A stretch of DNA of 10,677 bases from Thermodesulfovibrionales bacterium (GTDB lineage: Bacteria; Nitrospirota; Thermodesulfovibrionia; Thermodesulfovibrionales; SM23-35): NCBI GenBank assembly GCA_020053565.1, contig JAGVMY010000068.1:1-10677 (forward strand), written 5' to 3'. How positions within the stretch are numbered: position 1 is the first letter of the stretch; each line of letters begins with the position of its first letter. The notes under the pieces were generated by a model, which was given only the letters and a program-made list of their open reading frames with translations, ran no database searches and was not told where the DNA came from. The translations under genes and the position numbers were made by a program. Positions 5,945 through 10,677 of this stretch are shown in pieces.

Positions 5945-6634
5945 GCTATTGTTGAGAATATAAGCACTATATACAAGCGGATCTCCCATTCTGCTATGAG
6001 GGCAGGGAGAAATCCTGAAGATATCAAGCTTATTGCTATCACAAAAACTGTAGATATTAATAGGATACAAAAGGCGATAGATTGGGGGTTAAGGATATTT
6101 GGAGAAAGCCGCGTGCAGGAGGCAAAAGAAAAAATTTCGAAATTCGAATTTCGAAATTCGAAATTAAAGATAGAGTGGCATCTCGTAGGCTATCTCCAGA
6201 AAAACAAGGCAAGGATAGCAGTTCAGCTCTTTGACCTGATTCATTCGCTTGATTCAATAGAGCTTGCTGCTGAAATTAATAAAAATGCAGAGAAGATTGG
6301 CAAGACACAGAGGGTTTTAATACAGGTGAAACTTTCAGAAGAAGAGACAAAGCATGGTGTGGCAAGGGAAGACCTTATGGATTTAATGAAGGCAGTATCA
6401 GAGATGAAAAGATTGAATCTTGAAGGTCTTATGACTATGCCGCCATTTTTTGATGACCCTGAGATGGCAAGGCCATATTTCAAAGAGTTGAGGGAACTCA
6501 GGGATAATGCTGAAAATTCAGGATTTACACTTCCAGAACTTTCTATGGGCATGACAAATGATTTTGAGGTTGCGATAGAAGAAGGTGCAACAATGGTGAG
6601 GATAGGGACAGGAATTTTTGCCGGTGGCTCATAG
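5942..6634 (+). CDS. yggS: YggS/PLPBP family pyridoxal phosphate homeostasis protein
   Basis: This is a PLP-binding protein with an alanine-racemase-type TIM barrel. It has no known catalytic role, and controls pyridoxal phosphate levels and amino acid balance in the cytoplasm. From ACG 5942 it has 230 residues, the usual family length. The PLP lysine in LIAITKT is residue 35, matching K36 of the E. coli protein. Other marks are FGESRVQEAKEK, IEWHLVGYLQKNKAR, HSLDS, HGVAREDL, LEGLMTMPP, LSMGMTNDFEVAIEEGATMVRIGTGIF. Starting at the first ATG (5996) would give 212 residues and lose the first helix (AIVENISTIYKRISHSA), which is typical of the family, so I prefer the upstream ACG. A (TTCGAAW)4 repeat is embedded in the variable loop before IEWH. 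The gene heads the cluster, 18 bp before proC. Confidence 0.9.
   Translation, partial: TAIVENISTIYKRISHSAMRAGRNPEDIKLIAITKTVDINRIQKAIDWGLRIFGESRVQEAKEKISKFEFRNSKLKIEWHLVGYLQKNKARIAVQLFDLIHSLDSIELAAEINKNAEKIGKTQRVLIQVKLSEEETKHGVAREDLMDLMKAVSEMKRLNLEGLMTMPPFFDDPEMARPYFKELRELRDNAENSGFTLPELSMGMTNDFEVAIEEGATMVRIGTGIFAGGS
6136..6163. repeat. Four tandem TTCGAAW heptamers inside yggS
   Basis: TTCGAA occurs at 6136, 6143, 6150 and 6157, exactly every 7 bp, making heptamers TTCGAAA, TTCGAAT, TTCGAAA, TTCGAAA. The whole stretch is also nearly self-complementary. It encodes SKFEFRNSKL in the loop before the conserved IEWH of YggS, and the frame stays open. I have an impression that TTCGAA heptamer arrays occur as dispersed short repeats in related genomes; this is memory, not a search. 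Confidence 0.75.
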
Positions 6635-6652
6635 AGGAGATAAGGTGATACA

Positions 6653-7435
6653 ATGATCGGCTTTATTGGCGGTGGGAACATGGCAGAGGCAATTATTAAA
6701 GGCATTGCTGATAAGCATGCCAGGGATATAATGGTCTCAGAGCCGAGGGACGAAAGACGTGCATACCTTGAAAAAACGTACAAAATAAAGACAACTTCCA
6801 ATAATAAAGAAGTTGTCAACAATTGTCGCATTATACTCCTTGCGATCAAGCCACAGAATATGGATGAGGTTACTTCTGAGATCTCCAATATGATTTCACC
6901 TGATAAGATAGTAGTATCGATTGCTGCGGGCATCACACTATCTTATCTCTCGTCAAGGCTTAAGACATCAAAGATAATCCGTGTAATGCCAAACACCCCT
7001 GCGATTATTCAGGAGGGAATGTCTGTTATGTCAATGTGCGAATGCATTCACGATAAGGAGATCGGGTTGATAAGGGATATTTTTATGTCTATTGGCAGAC
7101 TGCTCGTGTTACCAGAGAAGCATATGGATACAGTAACAGCCCTTTCAGGAAGTGGCCCTGCATTCATTGCATTATTTTTAGAGGCAATGATAGAAGGTGG
7201 TGTAAAAATGGGGCTTAGCAAGAGAGACGCTTTTGAACTTGCAGTCCAGACCTTACTGGGCACCGCAAAACTCCTTGATACAGGCATGTCTCCGGAAAAA
7301 CTCAGGGAAATGGTTACATCACCTAAGGGAACAACTGCAGCGGGACTTAAGGTATTTCAAGAAAAAGGATTTATAGATATTGTGAAAGACGCACTGCAAG
7401 CAGCTGCTGAAAGGGCAAAGGAATTAGGGAGGTAG
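6653..7435 (+). CDS. proC: Pyrroline-5-carboxylate reductase
   Basis: ProC catalyses the last step of proline synthesis, the NAD(P)H-dependent reduction of 1-pyrroline-5-carboxylate. The 260-residue length is normal. The N-terminal Rossmann motif is GFIGGGNMAEAI (residues 3-14), RVMPNTPA follows in the middle, and the C-terminal dimerisation domain carries the signature TVTALSGSGPAF (160-171), then EGGVKMGL and TSPKGTTAAGL. AAGGTG lies before ATG 6653. The gene follows yggS by 18 bp and precedes yggT by 7 bp. The yggS-proC pairing is widespread, consistent with the reported links of YggS to amino acid balance. Confidence 0.96.
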   Translation: MIGFIGGGNMAEAIIKGIADKHARDIMVSEPRDERRAYLEKTYKIKTTSNNKEVVNNCRIILLAIKPQNMDEVTSEISNMISPDKIVVSIAAGITLSYLSSRLKTSKIIRVMPNTPAIIQEGMSVMSMCECIHDKEIGLIRDIFMSIGRLLVLPEKHMDTVTALSGSGPAFIALFLEAMIEGGVKMGLSKRDAFELAVQTLLGTAKLLDTGMSPEKLREMVTSPKGTTAAGLKVFQEKGFIDIVKDALQAAAERAKELGR

Positions 7436-7442
7436 GAGACAA

Positions 7443-7754
7443 ATGTTTATATTTGCCAATTTATTAATCGCTGTAGCAAATATACTCGACATTCTGCTCA
7501 CCGTTTATATGTGGGTAGTAATCATCGCAGCATTAATAAGCTGGGTAAATCCTGATCCATACAATCCTATTGTCAGATTCCTGCGTGCAGTGACAGAACC
7601 TGCATTAAAACCAATCAGAAGAGTTATTGGATTCAGGACAGGCATTGATTTCTCACCCATGGTTGTAATACTTGCCATATTATTTGTAAAGTATTTTCTT
7701 ATAACATCTTTAATAGAGTTTGCCTATAAATTAAAAAGAGGAGACATATTATGA
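7443..7754 (+). CDS. yggT: YggT family integral membrane protein
   Basis: This is a 103-residue membrane protein with one YggT repeat: a hydrophobic stretch at about 5-35, the conserved segment NPDPYNPIVRFLRAVTEP followed by ALKPIRRVIG, and a second hydrophobic stretch at about 70-93. The E. coli protein has two such repeats, so this is the short, single-repeat form common outside enterobacteria. The role is poorly known; relatives have been linked to osmotic tolerance and, in some lineages, to the division apparatus. GGAGG/TAGGAG lies just before ATG 7443. The stop overlaps the divIVA start (ATGA), so the two are translationally coupled. Confidence 0.93.
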   Translation: MFIFANLLIAVANILDILLTVYMWVVIIAALISWVNPDPYNPIVRFLRAVTEPALKPIRRVIGFRTGIDFSPMVVILAILFVKYFLITSLIEFAYKLKRGDIL

Positions 7755-8236
7755 GGATAACACCACTTGATATCCAGCAAAAACAATTCCCCATGAAGTT
7801 CAGGGGATTTGATGTTGAAGAGGTCTATGCATTTCTTGAGGTAATCAGGGAAGAGATGGAGGATCTTCTCAGGGAAAACGCATCTCTGAAAGAAAATGTG
7901 TACAGGTTGGAAAACCAGATTAAAGAGTTCAAAGACATGGAGACCACGCTCAGAGAAACCCTGATGACTGCACAGCAGATGGTTGAGGACTATAAGACAA
8001 ATGCTCGGAAAGAGGCAGAACTCCTCGTGAAAGAGGCAGAACTGAATGCGGATACCATACTGAAGGAAGCACAGGAAAAGGTGATTAAGATTCATGAGGA
8101 TATCGTTGATCTGAAAGGAATACGGCGTCATTTTAAGGAAGAGCTTAAGAGATTGATTGAAAGCCACTTGAAGATGATCGAGTTTGATAAAGAGAGAGAA
8201 GGAGAAGAAGAAAAAGGACTAAAGGAAGAATCATGA
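7751..8236 (+). CDS. DivIVA domain-containing coiled-coil protein
   Basis: This is a 161-residue cytoplasmic protein of the DivIVA/GpsB family. The family domain is clear at the N-terminus: RITPLDIQQKQFPMKFRGFD, then VEEVYAFLEVI. It is followed by a long coiled coil (about 30-140) rich in E, K and L heptads, and a charged tail. DivIVA proteins sense curved membrane and organise poles, division or cell wall growth. The role outside Gram-positives is less defined. GAGGAG lies before ATG 7751, inside the yggT 3' end. It precedes hisS by 9 bp. Confidence 0.93.
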   Translation: MRITPLDIQQKQFPMKFRGFDVEEVYAFLEVIREEMEDLLRENASLKENVYRLENQIKEFKDMETTLRETLMTAQQMVEDYKTNARKEAELLVKEAELNADTILKEAQEKVIKIHEDIVDLKGIRRHFKEELKRLIESHLKMIEFDKEREGEEEKGLKEES

Positions 8237-8245
8237 GGCATCGTC

Positions 8246-9502
8246 GTGAGCTCAGCTGAACGATATAATGCGCTGAAGGGCATCCAGGATATCTATCCTC
8301 CAGAAATATACATTTGGCAAGAAGTCGAAAAAACTGCCAGGGATGTCTTCTCAACTTATGGTTTTCAGGAATTACGCGCACCAATAATCGAGCCGACCGA
8401 TATATTTGTGAGAAGTATAGGAGAAACTACTGACATTGTTGAAAAGGAGATGTACACATTCTCTGATAAAGCTGGAAGAAGTATCACTCTCCGTCCTGAA
8501 GGGACAGCTCCACTCGTCAGGTGTTATGTTCAAAACCACCTGTATAATCTCCCCTCACCCCAGAAGTTTTTCTATTCAGGGCCAATGTTCAGATACGAAA
8601 GGCCGCAGAAGGGTCGTTTCAGGCAGTTTTATCAGATAGGGGTTGAGGCATTAGGTTCATCTGACCCGAAACTGGATGCCGAAATAATCTCAATGCTTAA
8701 ACTCTTCTTTGAGAGACTTGGTCTCAAGGAGCTTAATTATGATGTGAATTCTATCGGCTGTGAAAAATGCAGGCCTGATTATAAAATTTCCCTCTTGAAT
8801 TTTTTCTCAGATAAAATTGACAGGCTCTGTCCTGATTGTAAACGGAGATACGAGTATAATCCTCTCAGGATACTTGACTGCAAAGTGGATGAATGTATAA
8901 CTCTCAAGGCAGGAGCGCCACGAGTGATAGATTTTCTTTGCGGTGGATGCAGGGCTCACTTTGATGTAGTTCTTTCTCTGCTTAATTTGCTCAACGTTCC
9001 GTATGAAATAAACACCAATATGGTCAGGGGACTTGATTATTACACGAGGACAACCTTTGAGGTAACCACTAAACAACTTGGCGCTCAAAATGCAGTAGCT
9101 GCAGGCGGCCGCTACGACAGGCTTGTAGAAGAATTTGGAGGGCCACCGACACCTGCTATTGGTTTTGCAATAGGGATGGAAAGAGTTGTAGAACTTCTTC
9201 AATCGTCAAATAAACAGGATATACCTAACCCTAAAGTTTTTATTGCCACAATCGGAGCACCAGCAGAAAAAGAATCACTTATTATTGCAAATAAGCTCAG
9301 AGAAAATGGCGTATGGGTCGAAATCGGCTATGCTGGCAATTCCTTAAAGAGTCAGCTGAGAAAGGCCGACAGATTATCTTCAGATTATGTCCTGATAATA
9401 GGGGACGATGAGATCAGTTCTGGCAAAGTGAAATGGAAGCACCTTTCAGATGGAACACAGGGCGAGATACCGTTTAGTGAAGTATATGATTTTTTAACAT
9501 AG
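8246..9502 (+). CDS. hisS: Histidyl-tRNA synthetase
   Basis: This class II aminoacyl-tRNA synthetase charges tRNA-His. At 418 residues it is close to the bacterial norm. Visible are motif 2, FRYERPQKGRFRQFYQIGVE (115-134), the ATP-site segment LRPEGTAPLVR, the histidine-specific RGLDYYTRTTFE (261-272) and AAGGRYDRL, motif 3 around GFAIGMERV, and the C-terminal anticodon-binding domain from about 325. The insertion domain carries cysteine pairs (CEKC, CPDC, CGGC), as in many bacterial HisRS. GTG 8246 is the start, with GAGG eight bases upstream. It closes the plus-strand cluster and is probably co-transcribed with divIVA. Confidence 0.97.
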   Translation: MSSAERYNALKGIQDIYPPEIYIWQEVEKTARDVFSTYGFQELRAPIIEPTDIFVRSIGETTDIVEKEMYTFSDKAGRSITLRPEGTAPLVRCYVQNHLYNLPSPQKFFYSGPMFRYERPQKGRFRQFYQIGVEALGSSDPKLDAEIISMLKLFFERLGLKELNYDVNSIGCEKCRPDYKISLLNFFSDKIDRLCPDCKRRYEYNPLRILDCKVDECITLKAGAPRVIDFLCGGCRAHFDVVLSLLNLLNVPYEINTNMVRGLDYYTRTTFEVTTKQLGAQNAVAAGGRYDRLVEEFGGPPTPAIGFAIGMERVVELLQSSNKQDIPNPKVFIATIGAPAEKESLIIANKLRENGVWVEIGYAGNSLKSQLRKADRLSSDYVLIIGDDEISSGKVKWKHLSDGTQGEIPFSEVYDFLT

Positions 9503-9551
9503 AAGAACCTCACTTGTCAGTTAGCCTCTTATCCTAAAGTATTTATAATTT

Positions 9552-10169
9552 ATGAATACGAGAAAAATAGCACGATTCGCAATTGAAAAAAAGGGGGCGA
9601 CTCAAAAAATAAATGAACTATCCCCCCTTCTCAGTCTTCTTAAAAAAAGAAAATTAAAGACAATCGTTGAAATAGGAACAGCGAAGGGAGGAACACTTTA
9701 CGCGTGGTGTAAAATTTCTGAGCCTGATGCCTTAATAGTAAGCATAGATTTGCCCGGTGGTCCTTTTGGTGGAGGGTATACATTAAATGACATTAAGAAA
9801 TTCAGAAAATATAAGAGGAAATGTCAGAAGTTACATTTTCTCAGGCAAGATTCACATAAACAAACGACAAAGCAAAAATTAATGGAAATTTTACAAGGTC
9901 GGAAAATAGATTTTTTGTTTATTGACGGAGATCATAGATATTCAGGCGTTAAAAAAGACTTTCACTTGTATTCTCCGCTTGTAAAACCAAATGGTCTCAT
10001 CGTATTTCATGACATTCTTTTCCACCCACAAATCCTAAAATGTAAAGTAGATAAATTCTGGAATGAAATTAAAGATAGGTTTAAGTATAAAGAATTTACT
10101 GATAGGGAAGATGACCGCGGTTGGGGACAATGGGGTGGAATCGGAGTTATATATAATAAAAATCATTAG
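9552..10169 (+). CDS. CmcI-like class I SAM-dependent methyltransferase
   Basis: This is a 205-residue protein of the CmcI/Methyltransf_24 type. The SAM-binding loop is VEIGTAKGGTLYAW (about 39-52), with an acidic residue after the next strand (VSIDLPGG). The segment FLFIDGDHRYSGVKKDFHLY holds the metal/SAM-site DGDH motif, and LIVFHDI follows. Relatives act in surface polysaccharide or antibiotic tailoring, but the substrate cannot be told here. There is no convincing RBS before ATG 9552. Codon use looks richer in AAA and A/T endings than in hisS next door. Both points make the start less sure and hint that the gene does not belong to the hisS cluster. Confidence 0.8.
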   Translation: MNTRKIARFAIEKKGATQKINELSPLLSLLKKRKLKTIVEIGTAKGGTLYAWCKISEPDALIVSIDLPGGPFGGGYTLNDIKKFRKYKRKCQKLHFLRQDSHKQTTKQKLMEILQGRKIDFLFIDGDHRYSGVKKDFHLYSPLVKPNGLIVFHDILFHPQILKCKVDKFWNEIKDRFKYKEFTDREDDRGWGQWGGIGVIYNKNH

Positions 10170-10206
10170 TCAATAGCGGGCAACGCGACAAATGGCTCGC
10201 AATGAC
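10169..10206. repeat. Imperfect inverted repeat between convergent genes
   Basis: The arms GTCAATAGCGGGC and GCTCGCAATGAC pair imperfectly around ACGCGACAAATG. On the minus strand one arm reads GTCATTGCGAGC, which I recall as the edge of a short interspersed repeat common in environmental bacterial genomes. It begins at the methyltransferase stop codon and lies before the stop of the convergent radical SAM gene. No T run follows on either strand, so it is not a classical intrinsic terminator, though it may stop or protect transcripts. Confidence 0.45.
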
Positions 10207-10223
10207 CATATAAAAGAGCGATT

Positions 10224-10677
10224 TCATCCCACAATATCAAGCTTTCTGATTCTAAACCCTACACCTAAATCCTCGGCAACCTTTCTGCATTTTTCTACAT
10301 CAACACCCTCAAGTTCAACAACGGTAAGTTGGACATGAGGTATAAATTGTTTGGCCTCTTTTATAAATGAGAGGATTTCTCTGTACGCATTTTTGAAAGT
10401 AGGTTTACACACTCTGTTGTATGTCTCTTCATCATGAGCATCAAGGCTCACTGAGATACTATCAACAATGCCTTTAAGTTCAGGAAGAATATTTCTCTCA
10501 TGTATCAGATTTCCATGCCCGTTTGTGTTTATCCTGACGTTCCCATTATTCTGCTTTATCCAGGTGGCAATACTCTTCACCAGATCAAGTCTCAGAAGGG
10601 GCTCTCCATATCCACAAAATACAATCTCTCTATAGTGTGATGGATCACCTATTGCATCCTTAAGTTCTTCCTCTGAA
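10224..10677 (-). CDS. TatD-associated-type radical SAM protein (5' end beyond window)
   Basis: The frame is open from the right edge to TGA 10224-10226, showing the last 151 residues. The first visible motif is EIVFCGYGEPLLRLDL (residues 18-33 of the fragment). The GEP motif binds the amino group of S-adenosylmethionine in radical SAM enzymes; the CxxxCxxC cluster motif would lie upstream, outside the window. Then come VRINTNGHGNLI, ILPELKGIVDSISVSLDAHDEETYNRVC and GVGFRIRKLDIVG at the end. This pattern fits the group usually found next to TatD nucleases (TIGR04038-like). No TatD gene is in view, but it may lie just outside. An internal GTG at 10580 is not the real start, because the homology continues upstream of it. 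Confidence 0.85.
   Translation of the reverse strand, partial: SEEELKDAIGDPSHYREIVFCGYGEPLLRLDLVKSIATWIKQNNGNVRINTNGHGNLIHERNILPELKGIVDSISVSLDAHDEETYNRVCKPTFKNAYREILSFIKEAKQFIPHVQLTVVELEGVDVEKCRKVAEDLGVGFRIRKLDIVG

Noticed and set aside
6136..6163. The heptamer array as a CRISPR or iteron array
   Set aside because: The unit is only 7 bp with no spacers, it lies inside a coding frame, and no cas, rep or dnaA-box context is seen.
6241..6936. Long minus-strand frame of 231 codons across yggS and proC
   Set aside because: It covers the end of yggS and the start of proC, both certain genes, and its translation is Ser/Ile-rich shadow sequence without motifs.
7724..8167. Minus-strand frame of 147 codons opposite divIVA
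   Set aside because: It mirrors the coiled-coil coding sequence (Phe/Leu-rich antisense of Lys/Glu codons), which commonly leaves long open antisense frames.
9544..9549. TATAAT just before the methyltransferase ATG as a promoter
   Set aside because: Only two bases separate it from ATG 9552, so transcription would begin inside the codon or after it, and no -35 is properly spaced.

Overview
The window reads like a chromosomal segment of a moderately AT-rich, anaerobic, Gram-negative-type bacterium. The evidence is a tungsten/molybdenum-pterin aldehyde ferredoxin oxidoreductase (AOR) with its polyferredoxin, two radical SAM proteins, and a small gene that appears to need UGA read as selenocysteine. 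The yggS-proC-yggT-divIVA cluster and the style of the proteins would suit Nitrospirota or a deltaproteobacterial (Desulfobacterota-like) lineage. That placement is inference from gene content, not from a marker gene. I saw no insertion sequence, tRNA, rRNA or CRISPR array.

Left part (1-1279, minus strand). From its 5' end this holds a short hypothetical gene (1037-1279), a 56-residue dual-CxxC protein with an in-frame UGA (853-1023), and a DraG-type ADP-ribosylglycohydrolase that runs off the left edge (1-776). The small selenoprotein is absent as an ORF unless the UGA is read through. Read through, it has a CxxC/Sec/CxxC pattern, and a 5-bp hairpin with a G-containing loop lies 22 nt after the UGA, as expected for a bacterial SECIS.

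Middle part (1326-5699). A cobalamin-binding-type radical SAM protein and a secreted TlpA/ResA-like thioredoxin lie on the plus strand. They converge on a minus-strand AOR operon made of a 16-cysteine ferredoxin and the AOR catalytic subunit, which overlap by 20 bp. A good sigma70-type promoter (5787-5815) and an RBS-pairing hairpin (5705-5719) precede the ferredoxin.

Right part (5942-9502, plus strand). This is a tight housekeeping run: yggS (PLP homeostasis), proC (proline synthesis), yggT (membrane protein), divIVA (polar or division coiled coil) and hisS (histidyl-tRNA synthetase). The first four follow a well-known conserved order. The yggS gene carries four exact 7-bp-spaced TTCGAA units inside its reading frame. 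A CmcI/Methyltransf_24-type methyltransferase (9552-10169) follows, then a hairpin repeat. A TatD-associated-type radical SAM protein is cut by the right edge (minus strand).

Two plus-strand genes, the thioredoxin and yggS, share an odd property. The N-terminus expected from the family (a complete signal peptide, or the YggS helix before the PLP lysine) begins at an ACG codon placed after a good ribosome binding site. The first ATG or GTG lies downstream and would cut off required sequence.
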